Below, piece by piece: positions 7,753-17,329 of a stretch of DNA of 64,000 bases. Origin of the DNA: Cohnella terricola (lineage in GTDB: Bacteria > Bacillota > Bacilli > Paenibacillales > Paenibacillaceae). Below the pieces are notes generated by a model. That model had not been told where the DNA came from, did not search any database, and saw only the letters and a program-made list of their open reading frames with translations. Location of the stretch: positions 1-64,000 of the forward strand of contig NZ_VNJJ01000010.1 of NCBI RefSeq assembly GCF_007786475.1, given 5' to 3'. The translations under genes and the position numbers were made by a program. Each line of letters starts with the position of its first letter. The first letter of the stretch is position 1.

Positions 7753-10700
7753 ATGAAAAAGAAACAAGCGGGTAAATCTCCTAAATCGCGCCGTCCGCTA
7801 TACTTCGTCGACGATCCGAACCAACTCGAGCTGAACTGGCTGGATGACATACAAAAAACGAAGGAAAAGCCGGTGTCCACGCTTGGCGCAGCCCTTGCAC
7901 CGAAGAAGCCTTCGGCTGAGAACCAGGCAGTCGCTAAAACCAAGCCCGGCAATGTCAAAGCGAACGGACCCGACTCTTCGGCCGGTTCCCATGCCGCGGC
8001 CGCGTTAGACTCGGCGACTCCTCGGCTCGATATCGCTTCGTCTACGGAGCAAGAATCCGCGCTTAAGGAAACGGAGGAACTTGTCGAGGTCGTGGTATCG
8101 ATGCCACTTGAGTTCGAAGTACCGTACTCGGCCGAACTGTCGGATATCGTAGCGGTAGTCGAATCGCTTGATGCGGAAAGCGTTCAGTCTACGGATGAGC
8201 TGGTGGCGATTATGAACGGCGAACGGACCGCCGAGGAACCGGAATCGAGGGAAGTACGCCATTCCAAGCTGGAAGAAAAGAGGCTGCCAGAGCGGCCCGC
8301 GCCGATCGTCTATACAGACGATCTCGCGGACGAAGCGGTGACGAGCGAGAAGCTGGCTCCGTTCTCGGTGAAAGGCGTCCATCTCGCGGCGGATTCCGTC
8401 GGCACGAACGCATTGGCCGATTTTTCTGTAACGGCTATTAAGCTGGCCGACGGCTCGATTACGTCTTCGAAGCTGGCCTCGGAATCGATCGTGGGAGACC
8501 ATTTGACCAAAAACTCGATTTCCGGGCAAAAAATCCGCGATCGGTCGATTACGAGCGAGAAACTTCGCGACGGGAGCGTATCTTCCGAAAAATTGGCGGA
8601 CAGGACGATCAGCTCGGATAAAATCGCCGAGGGGTCTATCCAGTCCAAGCATTTGAGCGTGTCCGCGATTTCATCGGAGCTGCTTCAGGACCAAAGCATT
8701 ACGTCCGAGAAAATCCGCAGCGGTTCCATTCGAAGCGAAAATCTGGCGAACGAAATCGTGGATACCTCCAAGCTGTCCGAAGGGGCGGTGACGAATTCCA
8801 AGCTTCGCGACGGCTCGGTTACGAAGGAGAAAGTGTCGCGGGGAACAATCGAATCGCGGCACTTAACCGAAGGACTTATTTTGGCCGATCACGTGGCTCC
8901 GGGAGTGTTGCAGGGAAAGCACTTGGCTCCGCGCGCCGTCGCGCCAGAGCATCTGGGGGACGGGGCCGTAGGGACTCGGGAGCTGGCCGACCGAGCCGTG
9001 TCTGGAAACAAGCTTATGTTCGAATCGGTCCAATCCGAGCATCTTCGGCCCGGAGCGATCAAGAGCGAACACCTCGGGGACGACGTCGTTAAATCCAAAC
9101 ATTTGGAGGACGGGGCGATTACCGCTTCCAAGCTCGCAGACCAATCGGTGACGACGCTTAAGCTCGTCGATCAATCGATCACGTCGACCAAGGTGGCGGA
9201 TCAAAGCATCTTATCCGCGAAAATCGCGGATGAAGCTTTACAATCGAGACATTTCGCCAAAGGCGCGGTCGTATCCGACAAGATTGCCGACGGAAGCGTG
9301 AACGGGCAGCACTTAGCCGATCAATCCGTCCAAAGCCGGCATCTATTCGCTCAATCGGTCGCGAGGGAACACCTGAAGAACGGAACGGTCGGCCCGGATC
9401 AGCTGGCGAAAAACGCGGTAGAACCGGATCATGTTTCCGGGGGAGCGATCGGCTCCGCCCAACTGGCGGAAGGCGCCGTCATTTCCGCCAAACTGGGCGA
9501 TCAAGCAGTCGCCGGCCGACATATCGCGTCATCCGCGGTCAGGGCGGAGCATCTCGCCGCGGAAAGCGTGTTGTCCGAGCATCTCGGCTCGGGCGTGCTC
9601 AAGCCTTATCACTTCGGACAGCAATCCGTCGTTGCCGGCGCGTTGGCCACAGACTCTGTCGAAAGCCGACATATCCGGGGCGGGGTCATCGAAGCCGTCC
9701 ATCTGTCGAACGGTTCGGTAAGCACGTCCGCTTTGCAGATCGAATCGGTAACGGAGAAGAACATCGCCCCGGGGGCGGTAGGCGAACGCCAACTGGGCGT
9801 ACGATCGGTATTCTCGCATCATCTAACCGACCATTTGATCACTTCGTTGAAGCTTTCACCAGAAAGCGTCTCGACGGATAAGCTGGCCGACTTGGCCGTG
9901 ACGGCTTCCAAGCTCGCGGACGATAGCGTGACGGCGGGCAAGATCGCGGACAACGCCGTATACGATAAAGCCCTGCAAGACGGTTCCGTGACGGGACGGG
10001 TGCTTGCAGAAGGAACCGTCTCTTCGAAGCATTTGTCGCCGAAAGCCGTTAAACAGCTCCATCTGAGCGATGGCGCGGTGACATCCCAAATACTTGCGGA
10101 TGCTTCGGTAACGACGGGAAAAATCGCGGATGGTTCGGTAAAGTCCCGGCATATGGAGTCCCAATCAGTGGAAAGCCGACATTTATCCGAGCAATCCGTC
10201 ATGAGCATCCATATGGCCGAGAGAAGTATCCGAGAGTTCCACTTAAGCGACGGCATCGTCGGCACCGGCAAGCTCGCCGCAAGCAGCGTGGACGGCAGCA
10301 AGCTTGCCTCCGGCTCCGTGCGTGAGCACCATATCGGCGATCAGACGATATCGGCGAGCCATCTGAAGCCGAATTCGGTCGATTCGGTCCATATCGCCGA
10401 AGGGGCCGTCGTCGCGTCGCATCTTGGGCAGGGTAGCGTTCATGAAGGGACTCTCGCGAATCGAGCGGTCACTTCGGATAAATTGGTCGCAGAAAGCGTA
10501 ACGTTCGAGAAGTTGGCTCCATTAAGCGTAGGAGCCGAGCATCTGCAGATCGAAAGCGTCAGCGGCAAACACCTGAAATCCGAAGCAGTGCACGGCTTCC
10601 ATCTGCGCAAAGGAACGGTATCCGTCACTCACCTGGCGCCGGATCTGCTCGCATTGGCCAAGAACGGGGAGCGTCGTATCGATGCCGAAAGATTGGAGCC

Positions 10701-13700
10701 TAACGCGGTAAGCACGGTTCATATCAAAGATCGGACGATTACGGAGGATAAGCTTGTCGACGGATTGATTACGACGGGGAAGTTGGCGGACGAGAGCGTG
10801 ACGAACGAGAAGTTGCGATCCTCCAGCATATCGTCGGATAAGCTTCTCGCTTTATCGGTAACGACCGATAAGCTGAGCGACGGCGCCGTAACTTCCGATA
10901 AGCTGGCGATCGGCAGCGTAGGTACGGAACAACTGGCGAACAGCTCGGTGACGGCCCGCATTCTTGAGGACGGCAGCGTCGCGACGGAAAAGCTGGCGAA
11001 TGGCGCGGTGACCTCGGAGAAGCTGACGGTCGGCAGCGTGGGAACGGGGCAGTTGGTGAACGGCGCAGTGACCGAGGAGATTTTGGCAGACGGAAGCGTC
11101 ACTTCAGGTAAGCTAGCGGACGGTGCGATTACTTCGGTTAAGCTGGAAGACGGAGTGATCGGGACGAAGCAACTCTCGGACGGCTCGGTTGTCGAGCGCA
11201 TCCTCGGAGACGGGAGCGTTACGAGTTTGAAGCTGGCGAACGGCGCGGTAACGTTCGATAAGCTGGCGGATAACAGTGTCGGTACGAAACAATTGGCCGT
11301 CGGATCGGTGAGGGCCGCCATATTGGCTGAAGGCAGCGTAACGACGGAAAAGCTGCTTGACGAGGCGATCACGTCCGAGAAGCTGGCCTTGGGCAGCGTC
11401 GGAACGGCGCAACTGGCTGCAGGCGCGGTGACGGAGGATATTCTGGCCGATGAGAGCGTGACGAACGCGAAGCTGGCGGACGGTACGGTAACGGTCGAGA
11501 AACTGGCTTTCGGGAGCATCGGAACAAGACAATTGGCATCAGGCGTGGTGACGGAGGATATTCTGGCTGATGAGAGTGTGACGAACGGGAAACTGGCGGA
11601 CGGCGCAGTGACGGAGGAGAAGCTGGCCTACGGCAGTGTCGGAACGGGGCAACTGGCCGTCGGCGCGGTGACTTCGGACATTCTAGGCAAAGGCAGCGTG
11701 ACGAACGGGAAATTGGCGGACGGTGCGGTGACGTCCGACAAGCTGGCTTACGGCAGCGTCGGCACTAGCAAGCTGGCGGACCGCTCGGTCATCTCGGATA
11801 TTCTTGCGGACGGCAGCGTGACGGCCGATAAATTGGCCAACGGATCAATAACCGCGGAGAAGATCGCCTACGGCAGCGTCGGAACGTGGCAATTGGCGGA
11901 AGGCTCGGTCGTCTCGGATGTTCTGGCCGACGACTGCATTACGACGAACAAACTTCTGGACGGTATCGTGACGACGGATAAGCTCGCGGGAGGAAGCGTC
12001 GGAACGAGCCAATTGATCATCGGCGCAGTGACGGAGGATATTCTGGGGCATGAGAGCGTCACGGCAAGCAAGCTAAGGGACGGTGCGGTTACGGCGAAAA
12101 AGCTGGCGTACCGCAGCGTCGGAACGGATCAATTGGCAGCCGGCGCAGTGAGTTCCGAGATATTGTCGGACGAAAGCGTTACGCACTTAAAGCTAGCGGT
12201 CGCCTCGGTGACTGGAGAGAAGCTGGCCGACGGTAGCGTCGGAGCGGGGAAATTGGCGGCTGACGCGGTAACTGAATCTTCGTTGGCGAACGGATGCGTA
12301 ACGGCTGGGAAGTTGGCGGACGGGGCGGTTACGTCGGAGAAATTGGCGCATGGCAGCGTGGGACCGGACCAGTTGGCGCATGGCTCGGTGATCGAAGCTT
12401 CCTTAGGAGAAGGCAGCGTTTCTTCAGGAAAGCTGACTGACGGAGCGATCACATCGGAGAAGCTGGGAGCGGGCAGCGTCAGAACCAGGCAACTAGCTGA
12501 AGGCGCGGTAACGGAAAGCAAATTGGCGGACGAGAGCGTGACGACGTCGAAACTGCTCGACGGAGTCGTGACGACAGATAAGCTCGCGGGCGGCAGCGTG
12601 GGCACGAGCCAAATGTCGGATAACGCGGTGACCGCGGATAAATTGGTCAGAGGCTCGGTAACGACGGAGAAGCTGCAAGACAGTACGGTGACTTCGGAGA
12701 AAATAGCACTCGGCAGCGTGGGAACGAAACAGCTTGCGGATGGCGCGGTGATGGCCCATATTTTGGGCGAAGGCAGCGTTACTTCCGACAAGTTGGCCGA
12801 CGGCGCGGTCATTTCCGAGAAGCTGGCGGAAGGCAGCGTAGGAGTGGAGCAGCTTGCCGAAGGAGCGGTGACGACATCAAAGCTGGCGCCTGAAACCGTA
12901 ACGTTGGAAAAACTGTCGCTCCCTCTCGTTGAATTTCTGAACTTCGCGGGAGACCGGATAACGGAAGAACGGATTGCGCCAGGAGCTGTGACTTCCGAGA
13001 AGATGGCGGACGGGGCGATAGGGACGGAGCAGCTTGCGGACGGATCCGTCGCGAGCGAGAAGCTGAAGGAAGGCAGCGTCAGTACCGGGCAATTGGCTCC
13101 CGGAGCGGTGAGCGCCGAGAAAATCGCCGATAGAAGCGTAAGTTCCTCTCATATCATCCCGCGTTCTGTATTAGGTTATCATCTGGGAGAGCAAACGATC
13201 ACCTCGAGTCATTTCAAACCTCAATCCGTGACCGAGGCTCAGCTGGCCGATGGCAGCGTAAGCGAATCGAAGCTAGCGCCGGAAGTTCGGGAATGGATCG
13301 GAAGGCTGCAAACGTCGGCGAACGCGGAGGAAACGACGGACAAAGCGTTAGAGCCGGGCAGTGTAACGAGCGAGCATTTAGCCGGAGGCAGCGTGGCGAG
13401 CGAGCACTTGGCCGGAGGCAGCGTGACGAGCGAGCACTTAGCCGGAGGCAGCGTAACGAGTGAGCAATTGGCCATCGGCAGCGTGGCGAGCGAGCACTTG
13501 GCCGAAGGCAGCGTGACGAGCGAGCACTTAGCCGGAGGCAGCGTAACGAGTGAGCAACTGGCCATCGGCAGCGTAACGAGCGAGCATTTGTCCGGAGGCA
13601 GCGTGACGAGCGAGCACTTAGCCGGAGGCAGCGTAACGAGTGAGCAATTGGCCATCGGCAGTGTGACGAGCGAGCATTTAGCCGGAGGCAGCGTGGCGAG

Positions 13701-14151
13701 CGAGCACTTAGCCGGAGGCAGCGTGACGAGCGAGCACTTAGCCGGAGGCAGCGTAACGAGTGAGCAATTGGCCATCGGCAGTGTGACGAGCGAGCATTTA
13801 GCCGTAGGCAGTGTAACAAACGAGCACTTGGCCGATGGTAGCGTGAGCGAATCGAAGCTTTCCTTTCCGACCGTGACGACCCAATTACCGGGCGTAGGCG
13901 TATTATTCGGATGCTCGCCCTACGAGTTCCAAGGCGGGATGGAGTCGTTGAGGCTGACCGTGTCTTTCCCGGCGCCTTTCGCGGACCTTTCATATACGCT
14001 GGTGGCTATGTCGGATCAACCCTCGTGCAGTTGCGTTCTCGGCGAAAAACGTCCGAACGAAGCCGAGCTAGTCGTTTACCGTACGAGATTGGGACCCGAG
14101 CCGAAAGGATTCATTCAATGGATCGTTCTGGGTTATAAAGCGAATGAATAA
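7753..14151 (+). CDS. Giant decapeptide-repeat protein, probable surface/fibre protein
   Basis: A 2132-aa protein. The start is set at ATG 7753 (MKKKQAGK) behind AAGGAG with 6-nt spacing; an in-frame ATG at 7708 lacks a ribosome site. Residues 1-~190 are a hydrophilic, charged leader. About 185 degenerate decapeptides follow, of the form (D/E)GSVTSEKLA or GSVGTEQLA, interrupted by a few short non-repeat stretches. A ~90-residue globular tail ends in 'FIQWIVLGYKANE' and holds all the cysteines seen ('GCSP', 'CSCVLG'). There is no signal peptide or membrane segment. Such repeats occur in phage fibres and in large Paenibacillus proteins whose tail resembles 'WIAG-tail' annotations (recalled, not checked). 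A beta-solenoid or trimeric shaft is likely. A spore-type -10 lies just upstream. Confidence 0.85.
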   Translation: MKKKQAGKSPKSRRPLYFVDDPNQLELNWLDDIQKTKEKPVSTLGAALAPKKPSAENQAVAKTKPGNVKANGPDSSAGSHAAAALDSATPRLDIASSTEQESALKETEELVEVVVSMPLEFEVPYSAELSDIVAVVESLDAESVQSTDELVAIMNGERTAEEPESREVRHSKLEEKRLPERPAPIVYTDDLADEAVTSEKLAPFSVKGVHLAADSVGTNALADFSVTAIKLADGSITSSKLASESIVGDHLTKNSISGQKIRDRSITSEKLRDGSVSSEKLADRTISSDKIAEGSIQSKHLSVSAISSELLQDQSITSEKIRSGSIRSENLANEIVDTSKLSEGAVTNSKLRDGSVTKEKVSRGTIESRHLTEGLILADHVAPGVLQGKHLAPRAVAPEHLGDGAVGTRELADRAVSGNKLMFESVQSEHLRPGAIKSEHLGDDVVKSKHLEDGAITASKLADQSVTTLKLVDQSITSTKVADQSILSAKIADEALQSRHFAKGAVVSDKIADGSVNGQHLADQSVQSRHLFAQSVAREHLKNGTVGPDQLAKNAVEPDHVSGGAIGSAQLAEGAVISAKLGDQAVAGRHIASSAVRAEHLAAESVLSEHLGSGVLKPYHFGQQSVVAGALATDSVESRHIRGGVIEAVHLSNGSVSTSALQIESVTEKNIAPGAVGERQLGVRSVFSHHLTDHLITSLKLSPESVSTDKLADLAVTASKLADDSVTAGKIADNAVYDKALQDGSVTGRVLAEGTVSSKHLSPKAVKQLHLSDGAVTSQILADASVTTGKIADGSVKSRHMESQSVESRHLSEQSVMSIHMAERSIREFHLSDGIVGTGKLAASSVDGSKLASGSVREHHIGDQTISASHLKPNSVDSVHIAEGAVVASHLGQGSVHEGTLANRAVTSDKLVAESVTFEKLAPLSVGAEHLQIESVSGKHLKSEAVHGFHLRKGTVSVTHLAPDLLALAKNGERRIDAERLEPNAVSTVHIKDRTITEDKLVDGLITTGKLADESVTNEKLRSSSISSDKLLALSVTTDKLSDGAVTSDKLAIGSVGTEQLANSSVTARILEDGSVATEKLANGAVTSEKLTVGSVGTGQLVNGAVTEEILADGSVTSGKLADGAITSVKLEDGVIGTKQLSDGSVVERILGDGSVTSLKLANGAVTFDKLADNSVGTKQLAVGSVRAAILAEGSVTTEKLLDEAITSEKLALGSVGTAQLAAGAVTEDILADESVTNAKLADGTVTVEKLAFGSIGTRQLASGVVTEDILADESVTNGKLADGAVTEEKLAYGSVGTGQLAVGAVTSDILGKGSVTNGKLADGAVTSDKLAYGSVGTSKLADRSVISDILADGSVTADKLANGSITAEKIAYGSVGTWQLAEGSVVSDVLADDCITTNKLLDGIVTTDKLAGGSVGTSQLIIGAVTEDILGHESVTASKLRDGAVTAKKLAYRSVGTDQLAAGAVSSEILSDESVTHLKLAVASVTGEKLADGSVGAGKLAADAVTESSLANGCVTAGKLADGAVTSEKLAHGSVGPDQLAHGSVIEASLGEGSVSSGKLTDGAITSEKLGAGSVRTRQLAEGAVTESKLADESVTTSKLLDGVVTTDKLAGGSVGTSQMSDNAVTADKLVRGSVTTEKLQDSTVTSEKIALGSVGTKQLADGAVMAHILGEGSVTSDKLADGAVISEKLAEGSVGVEQLAEGAVTTSKLAPETVTLEKLSLPLVEFLNFAGDRITEERIAPGAVTSEKMADGAIGTEQLADGSVASEKLKEGSVSTGQLAPGAVSAEKIADRSVSSSHIIPRSVLGYHLGEQTITSSHFKPQSVTEAQLADGSVSESKLAPEVREWIGRLQTSANAEETTDKALEPGSVTSEHLAGGSVASEHLAGGSVTSEHLAGGSVTSEQLAIGSVASEHLAEGSVTSEHLAGGSVTSEQLAIGSVTSEHLSGGSVTSEHLAGGSVTSEQLAIGSVTSEHLAGGSVASEHLAGGSVTSEHLAGGSVTSEQLAIGSVTSEHLAVGSVTNEHLADGSVSESKLSFPTVTTQLPGVGVLFGCSPYEFQGGMESLRLTVSFPAPFADLSYTLVAMSDQPSCSCVLGEKRPNEAELVVYRTRLGPEPKGFIQWIVLGYKANE
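13357..13836 (+). repeat. Sixteen near-identical 30-bp tandem repeats inside the giant gene
   Basis: Units start at 13357 and every 30 nt to 13807, each coding GSV(T/A)SEHLAG or GSVTSEQLAI. The two types alternate in a higher-order pattern. Nucleotide identity is far above that of the older repeats upstream, which points to recent expansion. Confidence 0.95.
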
Positions 14152-14156
14152 GCAGA

Positions 14157-14183
14157 AGCTCCGGACGTGATCGCCCGGAGCTT
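14157..14183. terminator. Bidirectional terminator after the giant gene
   Basis: AAGCTCCGG (14157-14165) pairs with CCGGAGCTT (14175-14183), followed by T-rich sequence, between convergent genes. Confidence 0.75.
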
Positions 14184-14190
14184 TCGTCTA

Positions 14191-15012
14191 TTAATCGTCA
14201 GTATCGATGAAACGGCGGATCTCCCCCAACGCCTTACGATGCTCCTGCGCAAATACGCCATGGCCTGCATGGGGAAACAAAATCAGCTGGGAGTCCGGAA
14301 TATGGCGGTTTAAAATCCGGGCGTGCTTCTGTCTGAAGACCCAATCATCCTCGCCGTGAATAATAAGCGTTTGCGCGGAGATTCGCCCGAGCCGACGGTA
14401 CGAATCGAAACTTTTGCTGGCCTGTTTATGAATCTCCATGCTTCTAGGGTTCGAAGGCGCGATCCGCATCCGTGCCACGAATGAAGCGATCATGGCCGGA
14501 TGTTCTTGAATATAGGTTTTGGAGTAAAGCATATTTAGCGTATCTTGCGGGGAAAAGGCAACGTTTTTTCGCATTAGCCATTTCAGCATCCGCAAAGACG
14601 GGGGCACCCTTTTGACCCCGCAGGTTGTCGAACATAAGATTAATTTCCCCACTCGACTAGGAAATTCAATCGCAAGTTCCTGCGCGATCATTCCGCCCAT
14701 GGATTGGCCTAAAATATGCGCCTTCTCGATATCGAGAGCGTTCATCAGCCCGATGACGTCCTTGGCCATATCCGAGATGCTATAGGCTTCCGTCGGAGCG
14801 TCGCTTCGTCCCGTGCCCCGATGATCTAGCATGACGAAGCGGTTCTTTTCGCTTAACGTTTCCTTGATGGCCGGGTGCCACCAGTCCATGTTGCTGTCTT
14901 TTCCCGTGAGCCCGATTAAGGGGGGGCCTTCCCCGATCGATTCATAACAAATATTCACGCCATTAACAAAAATCTTTTTCAAGTCTTCACTCTCCAGGAA
15001 CGTTCGGCTCAT
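14191..15012 (-). CDS. Alpha/beta-fold hydrolase
   Basis: A 273-aa alpha/beta hydrolase. The catalytic triad is visible: nucleophile serine in 'HILGQSMGGMIAQ', acid in 'LIIHGEDDWVF', histidine in 'FPHAGHGVFAQEH'. The oxyanion/HG region reads 'MLDHRGTGRSD'. It overlaps the preceding small gene by 26 nt and ends the reverse-strand group from 17054. The closest general class is esterase or haloperoxidase-like lipase; the substrate is unknown. No strong ribosome site precedes the ATG, so coupling to the upstream gene is likely. Confidence 0.85.
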   Translation of the reverse strand: MSRTFLESEDLKKIFVNGVNICYESIGEGPPLIGLTGKDSNMDWWHPAIKETLSEKNRFVMLDHRGTGRSDAPTEAYSISDMAKDVIGLMNALDIEKAHILGQSMGGMIAQELAIEFPSRVGKLILCSTTCGVKRVPPSLRMLKWLMRKNVAFSPQDTLNMLYSKTYIQEHPAMIASFVARMRIAPSNPRSMEIHKQASKSFDSYRRLGRISAQTLIIHGEDDWVFRQKHARILNRHIPDSQLILFPHAGHGVFAQEHRKALGEIRRFIDTDD

Positions 15013-15265
15013 AGCCCGGTGGAGGGGATGTTTTCACGCTGTCCAGTCCCCACGACGTCATTTCCTGGACAGACGTCAAGAAACCGTTTCTAACAGCGAT
15101 GCCGAGTCTTTTGAATTGATTGGTCGTGTCGTTTACATCGTTCGCCGCTCTCAGAAGCTGATTGCCTACGTTGATGGCGCCGGTTCTCAAAGCAGCATCG
15201 AGAATCGGTTTTGCCTCTTGTTTAAGTCGCTTGAAGGTATCTTCCAGCGTTGCTTTTTTTGACAT
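14987..15265 (-). CDS. Small helical protein of unknown function (92 aa)
   Basis: AAAGGAGG stands 8 nt before ATG 15265; an in-frame GTG at 15274 is too close to it. The protein is predicted mostly helical and amphipathic ('DTFKRLKQEAKPILDAALRTG'), with a proline-rich end ('SPPPGYEPNVPGE'). There are no cysteines and no membrane segment. It sits between the TPR/repeat gene and the hydrolase and overlaps the latter. No family is recognised. Confidence 0.65.
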   Translation of the reverse strand: MSKKATLEDTFKRLKQEAKPILDAALRTGAINVGNQLLRAANDVNDTTNQFKRLGIAVRNGFLTSVQEMTSWGLDSVKTSPPPGYEPNVPGE

Positions 15266-15285
15266 GAACTTCACCTCCTTTCCAA

Positions 15286-16509
15286 TCAGGTAAATCTCAT
15301 GGGTATGGAGATGATTCTTGTTCTAACATCGTTTTTTCCTTTTGTGAAAATCAGGGGAGACGTCTTTTTTGTTGCTCTTTTCGTAACGCTTAAGGGGAGT
15401 CTCTTTCTTGATGTCTTTTTCGTGACGCTTATAGTGAGGCTCCTTCTACTTCGCCTAGTCGTGGAGCTTACCGGAGCTTTTTTTCTCTTCGGCTCGTCGC
15501 GACGAGAACTGCGCGAATCGTATCTCTTCGGCTCGTCGCGGCGGGAACTACGAGATTCGTATCTCTTCGGCTCGTCGCGGCGGGAACTGCGCGAATCGTA
15601 TTTCTTCGGCTCGTCGCGGCGGGAACTGCGCGAATCGTATCTCTTCGGCACGTCGCGGCGGGAACTGCGCGAATCGTATCTCTTCGGCTCGTCGCGACGG
15701 GAACTGCGCGAATCGTATCTCTTCGGCTCGTCGCGGCGGGAACTGCGCGAATCGTATCTCTTCGGCTCATAGCGGCGTTTACTGCGAGAGTCATATTTCT
15801 TTTCCTCTTCGCGCTGCGCACGGAGAGCTTCTCTTTTATCTTCATCTTCCACCCATTTGTGAAGTGCTTGGCCGGCGGCGCGGACGATCGTTCCTAACAA
15901 GATGGATTTGGTGCTGAAGTTGGTATGGTTGGATTCAACGGGTTCGATCGCAGATGGATCTTCCAAGGTTAGCAGCTTCTGCTGAAGAAGCTGCCTGAAT
16001 TCCGGATCCTGCGTTTGCTGCTCCAGCTTCGTCCAGCATTTGGCCGCATCCTGGTGCCGACCGATTCTACGGAACGCCTCGCCGAGATCGAAGGTTATTT
16101 TCGCATAGTCGACGTCTTTGAGTTTGTCCGCTTGCAGCGACTCCTGTTCGAGCAGGAAGGCATAATCTTCGATCACCGTCCGCGTCCGGAAGAAATGCTC
16201 CTCGGGCAGCGGGAATGCGGCCTTTCCACGAAGCAATCGAATCCTGCTTTCCCGCGGAGCGGCTGCTACGGCTTTGTCGAGAAGCTCCAAGCCTTTTTCC
16301 GAGTAACTCAGCTTATCCAGCGGATCCGTGCTATCCCGAGCGATTAACATCATCGCGCTTCCATGGTAAGCGTCGGCAAGAGGGTTGGCCGGGTAATCGA
16401 GCCGCAGCCGTTCCAAGAGCCGATTCGCTTCCCGAGCGGCGTATACGTTGCCTTTCACGCCATCGTTAAGCAAAGGGATAATCATCTGGATTCTCTCCTG
16501 AAATGTCAA
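15286..16509 (-). CDS. TPR-like protein with Arg/Ser/Asp-rich tandem repeats
   Basis: A 407-aa protein starting at TTG 16509, 6 nt after GGGAGG. Residues 1-~200 are TPR-like helices ('LADAYHGSAMMLIARDS', 'GLELLDKAVAAAPRESRIRLLRGKA', 'VIEDYAFLLEQE') and are clearly paralogous to the next gene upstream. Residues ~240-350 are repeats of 13 residues (KRYDSRSSRRDEP and variants). The C-terminus is very basic with short SVTKK-type units. The arrangement looks like a protein-binding head on a charged, disordered, RNA- or surface-binding tail. Resemblance to arginine-rich spore coat proteins is suggestive only. Function unknown. Confidence 0.75.
   Translation of the reverse strand: MTFQERIQMIIPLLNDGVKGNVYAAREANRLLERLRLDYPANPLADAYHGSAMMLIARDSTDPLDKLSYSEKGLELLDKAVAAAPRESRIRLLRGKAAFPLPEEHFFRTRTVIEDYAFLLEQESLQADKLKDVDYAKITFDLGEAFRRIGRHQDAAKCWTKLEQQTQDPEFRQLLQQKLLTLEDPSAIEPVESNHTNFSTKSILLGTIVRAAGQALHKWVEDEDKREALRAQREEEKKYDSRSKRRYEPKRYDSRSSRRDEPKRYDSRSSRRDEPKRYDSRSSRRDVPKRYDSRSSRRDEPKKYDSRSSRRDEPKRYESRSSRRDEPKRYDSRSSRRDEPKRKKAPVSSTTRRSRRSLTISVTKKTSRKRLPLSVTKRATKKTSPLIFTKGKNDVRTRIISIPMRFT
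15487..15798 (-). repeat. Eight 39-bp tandem repeats coding 13-residue units
   Basis: Units start at 15487 and every 39 nt to 15760. Each encodes a variant of the RYDSRSSRRDEPK unit on the reverse strand. Because 39 is divisible by 3, copy-number change keeps the frame. Confidence 0.95.
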
Positions 16510-16547
16510 CGAACTCCTCCCTTTCTATTTGAATTTTTCTTCGGTCT

Positions 16548-17054
16548 CTATGGATAGAGACGCTGCAAGACTGCATTCGCTTCGTCGGGTTTTCCTGCGT
16601 TATGGTAGGCTGCGCTTAGGTTTTGCAGGATCTCGCGAACTTGGTTTTGCGTCAGGTAGTCGGCATTTACTTGATAGCGGTCCAATAGGAAGATGAAGTC
16701 CTCGATCACCGTATTGGCGCAATGGAAATACGAATCCGGCAACCTAAGACAAACGTTGGCGCGTATCATCCGAATTTCTTTATGGTTCGGGTCCCGAGAT
16801 ACGGCCCGATTCAAAACGTCTAATCCCTCTTGCGCCTTATCCGCTCTTTCCAGAATTTTCACAGCATCCCGGCTCAATAGAACGAGAGTGCTGCCGTAAT
16901 AGGCTTCGATTAGTGCGTTGTCGGGCTCCGCCTCGCGAAGCTTTAAGAGCTTCTCGTGTGCGTTTATTACCGCTTTTTTGTCTCCTTCAACTCCTTTATG
17001 ATGGAGTGCTTTGGCTTCCTCGAATGATTTCATATGGTCGCTGTTATTTGTCAT
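16548..17054 (-). CDS. TPR-like protein, paralogue of the adjacent repeat protein
   Basis: A 168-aa, all-helical protein. Its central part ('AQEGLDVLNRAVSRDPNHKEIRMIRANVCLRLP', then 'VIEDFIFLLDRY') aligns by eye with residues ~70-145 of the downstream protein, so the two arose by duplication and the Arg/Ser tail was added to one of them. A GAGGGG motif lies about 9 nt before the ATG. It is the first gene of a reverse-strand group running to 14191. TPR proteins scaffold other proteins; the partner is unknown. Confidence 0.75.
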   Translation of the reverse strand: MTNNSDHMKSFEEAKALHHKGVEGDKKAVINAHEKLLKLREAEPDNALIEAYYGSTLVLLSRDAVKILERADKAQEGLDVLNRAVSRDPNHKEIRMIRANVCLRLPDSYFHCANTVIEDFIFLLDRYQVNADYLTQNQVREILQNLSAAYHNAGKPDEANAVLQRLYP

Positions 17055-17329
17055 TCCCGATTACCCCTCAATTAAATATGGAATATAACACTCATCTGGT
17101 ATAAAACGCGTGGGAGATTAGAAGAACATGAATTACGATATGTACGATCTTCATAGAGCGGTTGGATGAAAAACTCAGATTTATGAAAATGTTCATTTGT
17201 CTGAGTCAAGTCCTTGTATTCTTGCATTCCATAGAAAATAAAGAGAGGATGTGGAACAGGCGGGAGAGGGCGAAATCTGGCAATGTATCATCTCGGGATT
17301 CTATCGGAAATCTGTTAAGGAGGGTTGTT

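Noticed and set aside
8005-13993. Many long reverse-strand and alternate-frame ORFs across the giant repeat gene
   Set aside because: They mirror the 30-bp period of the forward gene; a repeat with no stop in one frame leaves other frames open. None has a convincing start.
15299-15845. Arg/Leu/Phe-rich ORFs opposite to and out of frame with the 39-bp repeats
   Set aside because: Shadows of the repeat array in the TPR protein.
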